Part shown: one piece after another, positions 31,639 to 40,315 of the stretch
How the letters are laid out: each line of letters begins with the position of its first letter
Position numbering within the stretch: position 1 is the stretch's first letter
The notes under the pieces: generated by a model
Told to the model about the DNA's origin: nothing
The model's input: the letters and a program-made list of their open reading frames with translations, nothing else
Database searches by the model: none
From: UBA7672 sp965229115
GTDB lineage: Bacteria > Pseudomonadota > Alphaproteobacteria > Caulobacterales > Hyphomonadaceae
Assembly: GCA_965229115.1 (NCBI GenBank)
Contig: CBDDIR010000003.1
Span: 1,674,001-1,738,000 of the forward strand
Direction of reading: 5' to 3'
Length of the DNA stretch: 64,000 bases
Made by a program: the position numbers and the translations under genes

Positions 31639-32930
31639 TTCGCAGGGTTCTCCAAGGCGGCGTAGGTGGCGCGCGGCGAGATCGCCCGCAGCGGCGGGGT
31701 GCCGCCGGTCGGGGTCGAACCGTTGAGGTTCTGGATCATGCCGACGAAGACGAGGTCGTTGGTCGGGTCGATCCAGAACCAGGTTCCGAACGCGCCGCCC
31801 CAGTAGAAGGTGTTTAGGCCCTGCGGCGTGCCTGCCTTTTGCGGGTCCATCACGATCGCGAAGTCCATGCCAAAGCCGATGCCTTCCTGGCTCGGGCCGT
31901 AGAGGTCGACCTTGGCGCTGGGGATCAGCACGTTGGTGCGCATCAGCTTGACCGTGTCGGCCTTCAGCACGCGCTTGCCGTTGAGTTCGCCGCCATTGAG
32001 CATGGCCTGCGCAAAGCGCCAGTAGTCTTCCGCCGTCGACATCAGGCCGCCCGAAGCCGCAAGGAAGGACGGCTTGGTCATCGTCACGCGGTTCTGGTCC
32101 GGTCCCTTGATCTTGCCGGCGGCGTCATAGGTGTGGATCGCAACCACGCGGCTGGCCTTGGACTCCGGCATCCAGAAGCCGGTGTCGACCATGCCGAGCG
32201 GTTTGAAGATGTGCTCGTCGAAATAGACGTCGAGCTTCTGGCCCGACAGCTTCTCGACGATGTAGCCCTGGATGTTGACGCTCGGGCCATAGTCCCATTC
32301 GGTGCCCGGCTGGGTTTCAAGCGGCAGCGTTTTCAGCTTGTCGATCATGCCCTGCAGATCGGTCGCGCTCAGGTTGGCGGTCTCATAGACGGCGCTGACG
32401 CCGAAGCCGGCCGAGTGGCTCATCAGCTGCGCCATCGTCATCGGCGTGCGCATCGGCTCCGTGCCGCCGCCGGCTTTCTTCACCTGCAGGTTGGCGAACT
32501 CAGGGATGTATTTCGACACCGGATCTTCGAGCTTCCACTTGCCCTGTTCCCAGAGCTGCATCATGGCGAGGCCAGCGATCGGCTTGGTCATCGAAGCGAT
32601 GCGGAAAATGCTGTCGGGCTTCAGCGCGTCGCCCTTGGCAGCGTCCTGAACGCCATACGTGTCGAAGTGCACGACCTTGCCGTGACGGGCGACGAGCGTC
32701 GTAACGCCGGCGAGCTTCTGCTGATCCACCAGTGCGCGGAACTCCGCCGTAAGCTTATCAAGACCTGCCGTCGAGAAGCCCACGGCTTCCGGCGCGGCTG
32801 TCGGCATGCCGAGGTCAGCGGCGATCTGCGAATGCGGCGAGCTTCCACCCTCGGTGGTTGCACAGCCGGCAGCGAGCAGGGCGCCGGCGAGCGCGGTGGC
32901 CGCCATCAGTTTCATGCTTGAACGGATCAT
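31635..32930 (-). CDS. Serine hydrolase, class C beta-lactamase-like lipoprotein
   Basis: 431 residues. A lipoprotein signal ends in LLAAGC (Cys23). The beta-lactamase/esterase fold has the SxxK motif SMTK (IASMTKPIAGLA) and a Tyr in EWDYGPSVNIQG that fits the second motif (YxS/N); HSAGFG and the C-terminal FYWGGAFGTWFW (GG in place of KTG) match EstB-type esterases and peptidases. Likely an esterase or DD-peptidase-like enzyme rather than an antibiotic beta-lactamase. Coupled to the small membrane gene downstream. Confidence 0.88.
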   Translation of the reverse strand: MIRSSMKLMAATALAGALLAAGCATTEGGSSPHSQIAADLGMPTAAPEAVGFSTAGLDKLTAEFRALVDQQKLAGVTTLVARHGKVVHFDTYGVQDAAKGDALKPDSIFRIASMTKPIAGLAMMQLWEQGKWKLEDPVSKYIPEFANLQVKKAGGGTEPMRTPMTMAQLMSHSAGFGVSAVYETANLSATDLQGMIDKLKTLPLETQPGTEWDYGPSVNIQGYIVEKLSGQKLDVYFDEHIFKPLGMVDTGFWMPESKASRVVAIHTYDAAGKIKGPDQNRVTMTKPSFLAASGGLMSTAEDYWRFAQAMLNGGELNGKRVLKADTVKLMRTNVLIPSAKVDLYGPSQEGIGFGMDFAIVMDPQKAGTPQGLNTFYWGGAFGTWFWIDPTNDLVFVGMIQNLNGSTPTGGTPPLRAISPRATYAALENPAK

Positions 32931-33048
32931 CGTGTTTCTTCCCCAGGTTCAGCCGGATTCGGCCTTTTGTTATGGGGTAAAACTGGCCCGCGGCGCCTGA
33001 AGCGTCAACGCAGCTCGCCCAACTGTCATCGGCAGGGCTTAGGAAACG

Positions 33049-34709
33049 CTACAGTCCCCAGTCGAGCGACAGGCGCTGGATCAAGGCTTCGCGGCGTTCG
33101 CGGACGTCGTCGGGTGTCCAGCGGGTGCGGCCCTTGAGATCATTGCTGTAGGCGAAGGACGCCTCGCCGTTGCGGAAGAAGATCGGCAGCTTTTCGAGCA
33201 GGGGCTTGCGATCGGCTTCCTGATTTTCGGCGTGCGTCAGCAGCGTGAAGTTGCCGATGCACTCGGTCAGGTCTTCGCGGTCGCGGGCCTTGGACCATTC
33301 CTCATACCAGTCCGAACCCTTGGAGGGCGTGCGCGGCAGGATGTGCTCGACGGTGCAATCCGTTTTGGGATCGAGCGGCACGCCACCTTCGACTGCTGCC
33401 GAGATGCGCATCAGCAGGGCGCGGCGCTGCTTGAAGTTCGGGAAGCGACCGCGCAGGCGGTCGAGCATGTCGTCGCGTTCGCGCTTCGTGAGGTCGAGTG
33501 GGCTTTCGGTGTCGAACAGTACGCCGGGCTTGTCCATCGCATCGAGGATGCGGCGATAGCGCTTGTGCCGGTATTCGCGATTGTTGACCGAATACTGCAG
33601 CGTGTAGGCGAGACGATCGAGCGCCCAGAAGAAGCGGTCCGTTTCGTCCGGGTTCTGTGCATGATCGACCAGGAAGGCCACGGCGGGCGCGCGCCAGCTT
33701 TCATGGTGTATCGAGCGGAGGAAGGTGATGCGGCGCAGCGCTTCCGCGCCGAGCTTCGTGCCTGCCGTGTTGCCGTTGACGATGATGTCGTAGGCTTCGA
33801 CGAAGCGCGGCAGTTGATCGTTCAGGAAGGTGCGGAAGCCGCCGCGCGGGATGATGGCGGCGATCAGATCCGTCACCATGTCGCCCGCGCTCTCGCGGTC
33901 GTAGATCGAGCGGACCTGTTCAGCATGTCGCCGAAGCCGCGATCGCCGAGGCGGATCGTGTAGGCATTCCAGCGCTCCGACTGCTCGCGCGCTTCCGCCA
34001 CGCTGAACCCTGCGCGCTCGAACAGCGCCGACTTCAGGATATCGTGGTCGGAGAGCGGCTTGCCGCGATGGTTGAGCGACTGGAAGACCTTGTAGGCGAC
34101 CGAATACTCGGACACGCGCACGCGGACCATTGTGACTTCGTCGAGCAGCCACTGGGCAAAGCGTGCGCGCTCCTCGGCCTCCATGTCGGAGAGGTAGTCG
34201 TACATCGTGTTCACGGCCGCAGCGAGACGCGCCTGGCTCTCCGAGCCTTCGCGTGCGGCGGCGCGGATCTCGTCCTGCCGCTTTGTGGCGCGCCGCTCCT
34301 GCACGTTCTCACGGAAGAACGGCGTGTCGGCGGTGTTCAGGGTGATGCGCCAGCGCTGACCGCCGCCGAACATCATGCCCATCTTCTCATGGCCGATCAT
34401 GGTGTGGATCAGCGCCTGCTCGTCAGTCGAGGGCGACAGGTCGCGCAACACGGCGAGGATGATGGTCAGCGTCGTCAGGCGCTGTTGGCCGTCGACCACA
34501 TCGGACGGTCCCTTGTTCCGCGGACGGATCACGACGATCGCGCCGAGGAAGTACACCGTGTTGTGGCGGAAGGCGTCGAGCAGGTCCTTGATCAGGATCT
34601 CCGTTTCCTCATCTTCCCACGCATAGCTGCGCTGGAAGGGCGGGACCCGGATATCGGTCGTCGCGCTGAAAACGTCGCGAATGCGCTGGACCTCAGCGGC
34701 GATCGCCAT
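33049..34709 (-). pseudogene. DUF262-DUF1524 (GmrSD-like) nuclease, frameshifted
   Basis: The N-terminal part (34709 down to ~33918) has the DUF262 signature VPPFQRSYAWEDEE and DVVDGQQRLTTL. The C-terminal part (~33917 to 33049), one base out of frame, has DUF1524 with an HNH-like CTVEHILPR ... IGNFTLLTHAENQEA. Inserting one base in the AACAGGTCC stretch (near 33917) gives continuous DMLNQVRSIYDRE. Family members include GmrSD and related modification-dependent phage-defence endonucleases. Single gene, no partner restriction or mobility genes nearby. Either a recent inactivation or a sequencing error; each half is otherwise intact. Confidence 0.85.
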
Positions 34710-34815
34710 GAACTACGCATCCTAACTGACTACAGAACCAACTGACCCCTAGGTACCTATCCATACACCTCGTCCGGGTCCAATCTCCCGGCCACAGATT
34801 TGATTGAGGCGACTC

Positions 34816-35688
34816 ATGCGCTTGTGTGTTTTTGAAGCCACGTCCGGTTCGGGCGTCGGGGTTATCCTGGGAGAAGAGGTCGCCGATCTGCGCAAGGTTG
34901 CGCCGCACCTGTCGCCCAATCCTGTGGATATTCTGGCGGGCGGTCAGGCCGGTATCGATGCGATCGAGCGGGCCGCGAAGTCCGCGCCGCGTCTGGCGCT
35001 CAAGGACGTGAAGCTGAAATGCCCGGTGGGGCGCCCCGGCAAGATTCTCGGGATCGGCCTGAACTACCATGATCACGCGAAGGAAACCGGTAGGGAAGCT
35101 CCCACCACCCAGATGTGGTTCAACAAGCAGGCCTCGTGCATCCATGGGCCGTTCGATCCTGTCCTGATGCCGGCCGTGTCGAAGGCGCTGGATTATGAGG
35201 TTGAGCTGGTCGTCCTGATCGGCAAGCGCGGCCGCCATGTTCCGAGGGAGCGGGCGCACGAACTGGTCGCCGGCTACATGACCGGGTGCGACTACTCGGT
35301 CCGCGATTGGCAGCGTGCGACGCAGACCATGATCATGGGCAAGGGCTTTGATACGCACGGGCCGGTTGGTCCGTGGATCACAACGCCGGATGAGGCGGGC
35401 GATGTCTCGAAGATGAGCCTGAAATGCTGGGTGAATGGCGAGCTGCGCCAGAACGGCAATACGGGCGAGATGATCTTCGATGTGGCCCAGCAGATCGAGC
35501 ATCTGACCAAGGCATTCGCGCTGGAGCCGGGCGATCTGTTGTTCACGGGAACGCCCGCGGGCGTTGGCGTCGCGCATACGCCGCCGAAATTCCTGAATGT
35601 CGGCGACACCGTGAAGGTCGAGGTTGAGCGGCTGGGCGCGATCGAGCAGGTGATCACGCAGGAAGTCGCCCAGACGCGGATCGGCTGA
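34816..35688 (+). CDS. Fumarylacetoacetate hydrolase family protein
   Basis: 290 residues from ATG 34816 with GAGG upstream. The FAH C-terminal fold shows KILGIGLNYHDHAKETG, the metal ligands in DYEVELVVLIG, YSVRDWQ and FTGTPAGVG. Family members open or decarboxylate diketo acids such as acylpyruvates; the divalent-metal site looks intact, the substrate is unknown. The next gene begins at the base after its stop. Confidence 0.9.
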   Translation: MRLCVFEATSGSGVGVILGEEVADLRKVAPHLSPNPVDILAGGQAGIDAIERAAKSAPRLALKDVKLKCPVGRPGKILGIGLNYHDHAKETGREAPTTQMWFNKQASCIHGPFDPVLMPAVSKALDYEVELVVLIGKRGRHVPRERAHELVAGYMTGCDYSVRDWQRATQTMIMGKGFDTHGPVGPWITTPDEAGDVSKMSLKCWVNGELRQNGNTGEMIFDVAQQIEHLTKAFALEPGDLLFTGTPAGVGVAHTPPKFLNVGDTVKVEVERLGAIEQVITQEVAQTRIG

Positions 35689-36630
35689 GTGAAGTTCAGG
35701 CGCGACATCCTTCTGCTGGGCGCTGTCGCGGTTGCAGCCATTGTCGGGGGAGCCCTGCTGCTGGTCATGCGGCCGGGGGCGGGGATCGACAGCTTCATCA
35801 GTGAAGAGAAGGCGCGGGTTGCTGCGGCGCGGCCAAACCCGGCCAATGCAGAGGCTTTCCGGGCCACGGTCTGTTCGGCTGGACCGTGCGTGCTGGTCGA
35901 GGCGGGCGGACTCGCGATCCTTATTGGCGCGGGCGAGGGGGCGGCGGACGGGCTTCGTGCGCGTGGACTGATGCGCGCGGACCTTGATGCGGTCGTTTTG
36001 CCGGACATGGGTCTCGACACGATCGCCGGTTTGCCCGGGATTGCGCAGGCGAGTCTGGCGGTTGGGCGGCGCGAGCCGTTGAAGGTGTATGGGCCACAGG
36101 GAATCGTTCCAGTGGTCGACGGAGCCAACCTGTTGCTCGCTGGCGAGCCAAGCGCGCGGCTTTCGGTCGGGACGGACAAGGAAGATCAGGGGCTCACGGG
36201 AATCGTTGTTTTCGACTCGGGCGTGGTTTCGGTCAGGGCCTTTGGCGGTCGAGGACCGGATGAACAGCGGGTCTATCGCGTGGATTTCGAAGGAAAGTCG
36301 CTTGTGATCGCCGGGTGCAGGTCGCGTACCGACCAGATCGTTTCGGCAGCGCGAGGAACGCAGAGTACCGCCGCAATCCTCGCGGCCGGCTCGGACAGGC
36401 TGTCGGCGGGAGCTGAAAGTGAGTGTTTGCCGGTGGCCGACGTCATCAAAGCTGCAGGGCAGGCGCGGTTCGATGCGATTCTGCTGAGCGGCCTTAATCC
36501 CTCGACCGCGATTCCGGGATCGGTGGATGCCTGGAAGGGCGTTTTGCGCGGCGAGAAGGCGGTTGTTGGAGGTGTTGGGGCTTCGATCGACCTGTCGCCG
36601 GCGAAGCCGGTTATCAACCCAGCTCGATAG
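35689..36630 (+). CDS. Membrane-anchored metallo-beta-lactamase-like protein lacking metal ligands
   Basis: 313 residues from GTG 35689. One N-terminal membrane helix (~8-27), then an MBL-like domain. The region that in active enzymes reads THxHxDHIAGL is LPDMGLDTIAGLPG here: the first two His and the last His are lost, one Asp remains. The strand before it (RGLMRADLDAVVL) and later repeats fit the fold. Probably a non-catalytic relative; function unknown. It abuts the FAH-family gene and is likely in its operon. Confidence 0.6.
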   Translation: MKFRRDILLLGAVAVAAIVGGALLLVMRPGAGIDSFISEEKARVAAARPNPANAEAFRATVCSAGPCVLVEAGGLAILIGAGEGAADGLRARGLMRADLDAVVLPDMGLDTIAGLPGIAQASLAVGRREPLKVYGPQGIVPVVDGANLLLAGEPSARLSVGTDKEDQGLTGIVVFDSGVVSVRAFGGRGPDEQRVYRVDFEGKSLVIAGCRSRTDQIVSAARGTQSTAAILAAGSDRLSAGAESECLPVADVIKAAGQARFDAILLSGLNPSTAIPGSVDAWKGVLRGEKAVVGGVGASIDLSPAKPVINPAR

Positions 36631-36674
36631 AAATCTCCAGAAAACAGATGCTTGAACTGGGGCCTGAAAAGCAG

Positions 36675-36704
36675 GCGGGGTTCTGACCCGAGTCAGAACC
36701 CCGC
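36675..36704. terminator. Perfect 13-bp hairpin
   Basis: GCGGGGTTCTGAC (36675-36687), loop CCGA, complement at 36692-36704. No good T-run on the plus strand; on the minus strand the stem is followed by CTGCTTTTCAG. Probably ends the FAH/MBL-like operon. Confidence 0.5.
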
Positions 36705-37085
36705 GCTCCCCGGTCGCCCCCGTCACCGGCCCTTTGCTTCGTCCCAGAAGCTCCCCGAGGCCGGCGCGTTCGATTGTGGCGATATAGCGGCAAGCCCAGG
36801 GGCGCTGTCTACTTGAGAAAACCGTTGAACTGTTCGAGCGGTCACTCGTGTGTCCCAAAGACAACATCAGCATAAAGCACGTTGATGTGTGCGATGACGC
36901 AAAGTCATCGGAAATACAGAGCGGCGCCCTGATCTACATAGCCTTTGCGTGCTGATGCATTCACAGGCGACTGTGCGGTGCGCGCCCGCGCCGCTACACT
37001 GATCCCTTGTCATTCGTCGCGGATGCCAACAGAAACAAGAACGTGGACGCGCAAGTCCGCAACCTGAGGGGCTGCTCCGGTTACA
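36705..37085. other. Intergenic region before tipF
   Basis: No gene seen. A small hairpin (CGATGAC-GCAA-AGTCATCG, near 36890-36909) is present. The tipF promoter should be in this stretch; no clear sigma-54 or CtrA site was found by eye. Confidence 0.4.
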
Positions 37086-38336
37086 ATGCCTGTTATCGCC
37101 CACATCATGCTGGCGCTTGTGTACGTTACTGCGTCCGCGGTCGGCGCTGTTGCGCTGTATCTGTACGTGCCCGGGTTTGACGCCATTACGGCGTCGATCA
37201 TCGGCGCCACGTGCTCGCTGGCTGCGTTGCAGCTGCACATGGTCATCGCCCGGTCGGGCGGCGGGGTGTCCGAGAAGGACCTGTTCGAGATCAAGCAGGA
37301 GATTCGCAAGCTGACGTCGCGCGTGGCGCAGAACGAGCAGCATGCGGCTGAACTCAAATCCTCGTTCGAGCGCGACATTGCCCAGCGCCGCGAAACGATT
37401 CTGAACGAGATGCGCGGCCTCGAGGGGATGATCCAGAACCTCTCGAAGAAGTTCGAGACCCGCCTCCAGTCCGTTCGCGCCCAGCCGGTTACCGCCGATG
37501 CGCCGATGGATGGCGCGTCCATTCTCGACGCCGTGAAGGAAGCGCTGCGCGAGAACCGCGTTGACCTGCATCTGCAGGCGATCGTGAACCTGCCGCAGCG
37601 CCGGACCTGTTTCTACGAGGGCTTTACCCGCCTGCGCCGGGCCAATGGCCAGGTGATCATGCCGGCCGAGTTCCTGGGCGCTGCTGAGCGCGCGAACCTG
37701 CTGGGCGTGATCGACAACATGCTGCTGTTCCGCTGCGTGCAGATCGTTCGCCGGCTTTCGGAGCGTGACCGTCGCATTGGCGTGTTCTGCAACATTTCGA
37801 TGGCGTCGCTGGAAGACGAGATGTTCTTCCCGCCCTTCCTCGAGTTCATGCGCGAGAACCGCGATCTGGCTCACGCGATGATCTTCGAGCTGGGCGTGCG
37901 CCAGTTCAATCAGCGGTCGGATACGGCTGCGAAGAACATGAGCAAGCTGAAAGAGCTCGGCTTCCGCTTCTCGCTGGACAAGGGCGATGGGCTGAACTTC
38001 GACCTGCCGCAGCTTCAGGCTGCCGGCGTGAAGTTCGTGAAGGTGAATGTCGAGCGCCTGCTCGAAGAGCTTACCCCGGGTGGCGAGCGTCCGCTGTCGT
38101 CGATCACGCGTGACATCGCGGCCGAGGACGTGCCGGCCGTGTTCGTGCGCTATGGCATCGATCTGATCGCCGAGAAGATGGAGACCGAGAAGTCGGTCAT
38201 CGAAGTTCTCGAGTTCGAGATCCCGTTCGGCCAGGGCCATGTGTTCGGCGCGCCGCGTCCGATCAAGGGCACGCTGCAGGACGAGACCGCCCCGCCGCCG
38301 GACTTTGTCCGCCGCGTTTCGCAGGCGGCGATGTAG
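37086..38336 (+). CDS. tipF: TipF-like flagellar protein with degenerate EAL domain
   Basis: 416 residues: two N-terminal membrane helices (~5-28 and ~35-55), a coiled coil (~65-130) and a C-terminal EAL domain. Catalytic motifs are altered: EAL reads EGF in FYEGFTRL, and the DDFG region reads DKGDG. This layout is that of Caulobacter TipF, which binds cyclic-di-GMP without degrading it and helps place the flagellum at the pole. Chemotaxis genes cheZ and cheY lie 2-3 kb away. The symbol rests on architecture; close relatives could differ. Confidence 0.82.
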   Translation: MPVIAHIMLALVYVTASAVGAVALYLYVPGFDAITASIIGATCSLAALQLHMVIARSGGGVSEKDLFEIKQEIRKLTSRVAQNEQHAAELKSSFERDIAQRRETILNEMRGLEGMIQNLSKKFETRLQSVRAQPVTADAPMDGASILDAVKEALRENRVDLHLQAIVNLPQRRTCFYEGFTRLRRANGQVIMPAEFLGAAERANLLGVIDNMLLFRCVQIVRRLSERDRRIGVFCNISMASLEDEMFFPPFLEFMRENRDLAHAMIFELGVRQFNQRSDTAAKNMSKLKELGFRFSLDKGDGLNFDLPQLQAAGVKFVKVNVERLLEELTPGGERPLSSITRDIAAEDVPAVFVRYGIDLIAEKMETEKSVIEVLEFEIPFGQGHVFGAPRPIKGTLQDETAPPPDFVRRVSQAAM

Positions 38337-38339
38337 GGC

Positions 38340-39203
38340 GTGAGCTCTGTCGCGCTTTTGTCCGGGCTTTCCAAAGTCGCTTCCGATTACGATGCGATCT
38401 TCTGTGACGTGTGGGGTGTGATCCATAACGGGCGGGAGGCGTTTGCCGAGGCTTGTGTGGCGCTGAGGCAATTCCGCGAGACGCGTGGTCCGGTGGTTCT
38501 GATCACCAATGCGCCGGTGCCGAAGGATCGGGTGACGCGGTTGTTTCCGAAATTCGGCGTGCCGATGGATTGCTTTGACGATGTGATCGCGTCGGGCGAT
38601 GCGACGCGGAACGAGCTGAAGCGGTTTGCGCCGGGGCCGGTTTACCGCATCGGGCTGGAGGAAGATTTCGGGACCTATGCCGGTCTGCCGCTGGAGTTCA
38701 GCGATGATCCGGATGTGGCGAAGGTCGTCTGCTGCACGAGCTTGCGCGAGTATCCCGACGGCAAGCCGGAGCCTTATCGCGATGAGCTCAAGATGTTGGC
38801 GGGGAAGGGCCTGCCGATGATCTGTGCGAACCCGGATGTGGTGTTCAAGCAGGGTGACAGGCTGATCTGGTCGGCGGGGTCGCTGGCAAAGATCTTTGTC
38901 GAAGAAGGCGGGCAGGTGATTTCGCCGGGCAAGCCGGATGAGCCGATCTACCGGCTGGCATTCGAGCGGGCGGCGGAGCTGGCGGGCAAGGCGATTGCGC
39001 CGGGGCGGGTGCTGGCGATTGGCGATGGACCGATCACCGATGTGCTGGGGGCGAACCGGCAGGGGGTCGATGCGCTGTTCATCGGCGGCGGCATTCATGG
39101 CCATGCGATGGAAGCGGGCGAGGGGTTCCTGGCGTCGGCGAAGAAGATCCTGGCGGCGGACGGCGTGCGCGCGAAGTGGGCGATGCCGGAGTTGGGGTGG
39201 TAG
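38340..39203 (+). CDS. HAD superfamily class IIA hydrolase, TIGR01459 family
   Basis: 287 residues from GTG 38340, four bases after tipF. HAD motifs: I in FCDVWGVIHNG, II in LITNAP, III in GKPDEPIYRLAF, IV in IGDGPITDVLGA. Class IIA cap between motifs II and III. NagD-like phosphatases act on small phosphate esters; substrate unknown. Its last ~125 bases are read antisense by the tail of ORF B. Confidence 0.9.
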   Translation: MSSVALLSGLSKVASDYDAIFCDVWGVIHNGREAFAEACVALRQFRETRGPVVLITNAPVPKDRVTRLFPKFGVPMDCFDDVIASGDATRNELKRFAPGPVYRIGLEEDFGTYAGLPLEFSDDPDVAKVVCCTSLREYPDGKPEPYRDELKMLAGKGLPMICANPDVVFKQGDRLIWSAGSLAKIFVEEGGQVISPGKPDEPIYRLAFERAAELAGKAIAPGRVLAIGDGPITDVLGANRQGVDALFIGGGIHGHAMEAGEGFLASAKKILAADGVRAKWAMPELGW

Positions 39204-39828
39204 GCGCGCGAAGGCGTTCTCGCAGGTGAGTGCGAGGCGGTCGGGTTTGGAAATCTACAATTGAGTTAGGTGAAGGAGGTCCGCGTGAAGACGCGCAACC
39301 CCCTCCGTCTTGCGCGCAAGGGCGCGCAATCGTCGACGCTGCGCGTCGACCCCGCCAGTGCTTCGCACAGGTGGAGGCAAGGCGCCGGTGTGTTGCCTCC
39401 ACCAGTCGGAGACTGGGGGAGGTGGATCGATGCGCAGCATCGAGACGGAGGGGGCGATCCGCGCGGCGTTGCGCGAGGCGGTCGAGGTTGTCGAACAGCT
39501 GCACGAGCCGCGTCAGGCGCGTGACGATGGCGTCGACGGACTTGTCGCGGACGGGGTGGCGGTGTTCGGCGTCGTGGTGCTGGAAGGGTAACCCTGAAAG
39601 CTGTCTCGCGCGGTGGTGGATGAGCAGGTTCATGCCCTGCTCGATGACGGTGATGTGGGAGAGGAGGTCTCGGCGCGCGGCTGGGCTTGCGTGTAGGTGC
39701 GCGATGGCGCGTGGGTCGCTTAGCGGTGCGATCAGCCAGCGGATGTAGTCGCGCGTGAGTTCTCTGATCCGCGCGACGGGGTCGAGCGGGAATAGGATGC
39801 ACAAGAGAGCGTGGAGAAGCTCGGCCAT
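39079..39828 (-). CDS. ORF B: paralogue of ORF A, also running into a palindromic repeat
   Basis: Starts MAELLHALLCILFPLDPV at ATG 39828. Residues 1-124 form an alpha-helical, His- and Arg-rich domain weakly alike to ORF A over its length. From residue ~125 the frame translates the 156-bp element (39299-39454) and then runs antisense into the HAD gene, so the annotated C-terminus is doubtful. TATAAT ends 6 bases before the ATG. Family and function not recognised; no membrane protein or enzyme motif is certain. Confidence 0.5.
   Translation of the reverse strand: MAELLHALLCILFPLDPVARIRELTRDYIRWLIAPLSDPRAIAHLHASPAARRDLLSHITVIEQGMNLLIHHRARQLSGLPFQHHDAEHRHPVRDKSVDAIVTRLTRLVQLFDNLDRLAQRRADRPLRLDAAHRSTSPSLRLVEATHRRLASTCAKHWRGRRAASTIARPCAQDGGGCASSRGPPSPNSIVDFQTRPPRTHLRERLRAPTTPTPASPTSRARRPPPGSSSPTPGTPRPLPSHGHECRRR
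39299..39454. repeat. 156-bp palindromic MITE-like element in ORF B
   Basis: Left end CCCCCTCCGTCTTGC (39299-39313), right end GAGACGGAGGGGG (39442-39454). Inner arms GGTGGAGGCAA (39371) and its complement (39398) match those of the element in ORF A. The right arm differs (GATCGATGCGCAGCATCGAG), so the two copies have diverged. Confidence 0.82.
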
Positions 39829-39834
39829 GGCGCG

Positions 39835-39840
39835 ATTATA
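39835..39840 (-). promoter_or_regulatory. -10 box of ORF B, near-leaderless start
   Basis: Minus-strand TATAAT, a perfect -10 consensus, ends 6 bases before the ATG at 39828. No Shine-Dalgarno sequence fits. Same geometry as ORF A. Confidence 0.5.
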
Positions 39841-39968
39841 GCGCTGGTTCGGGGCGCCGTAGATTTTGGGAGGCTCCATCCCCCATGTTGGGCGTGCAGG
39901 TGGTTGATTTTGTGCGGGGTGGTTTTTGGTTGTCCTACAGATGGGTCCCGCTCCATCCCCCATTTCTT

Positions 39969-40054
39969 CGTCATTCCGGACGCGTGAGCCGGAACCCAGG
40001 GGCTGAGAGGGCGGTGCTTGGAGCCCCTGGGTTCCTGCTTTCGCAGGAATGACG
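39969..40054. repeat. REP module 2, copy near ORF B
   Basis: An 86-bp inverted counterpart of 8971-9067, including CCCCTGGGTTCCTGCTTTCG and the ends CGTCATTCC / GGAATGACG. It is slightly shorter in the middle. Confidence 0.82.
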
Positions 40055-40074
40055 ATTGAGGGGGCTGTGGTGGC

Positions 40075-40127
40075 GCGCTCGTCCTTCGACGGACGCGCAG
40101 CATAGCTGCGCTGCTCAGGATGAGCGC
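40075..40127. repeat. REP module 1, first copy near ORF B
   Basis: Begins GCGCTCGTCCTTCGACGGAC and ends GCTCAGGATGAGCGC; inverted relative to 8901-8950. The middle (GCGCAGCATAGCTGCGC) is itself a palindrome that differs from the other copies. Confidence 0.8.
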
Positions 40128-40149
40128 TATAACTACGGTTCTCTAAGTA

Positions 40150-40201
40150 GCGCTCATCCTGAGCAGCACGCGTAAGCGTGCGTCCGTCGAAGGACGGGCG
40201 C
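40150..40201. repeat. REP module 1, second copy near ORF B
   Basis: Begins GCGCTCATCCTGAGCAG and ends GTCGAAGGACGGGCGC, facing the previous copy 22 bases away. The pair makes a larger inverted repeat. Confidence 0.8.
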
Positions 40202-40261
40202 GTGGGCGTGGTGCATTTTCAATGCACCCTACGCGGTGGACTATGTGAGGTTTAAAAGCAA

Positions 40262-40285
40262 AAGGCCCGCTTTGCAGCGGGCCTT
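40262..40285. terminator. Bidirectional terminator after cheZ
   Basis: Perfect 10-bp stem AAGGCCCGCT (40262-40271) with 40276-40285, loop TTGC, followed by TTTT on the plus strand and by TTTTGCTTTT on the minus strand. It ends the cheY-cheZ transcript. Confidence 0.88.
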
Positions 40286-40315
40286 TTTTCATTGGGTCAG
40301 TTCGGCGGCAGTCGC

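Noticed and set aside
34693..39104. Two minus-strand frames of 726 and 745 codons opposite the FAH/MBL-like genes and tipF/HAD genes
   Set aside because: Shadow frames of strong plus-strand genes; no signal, domain or ribosome-binding site.
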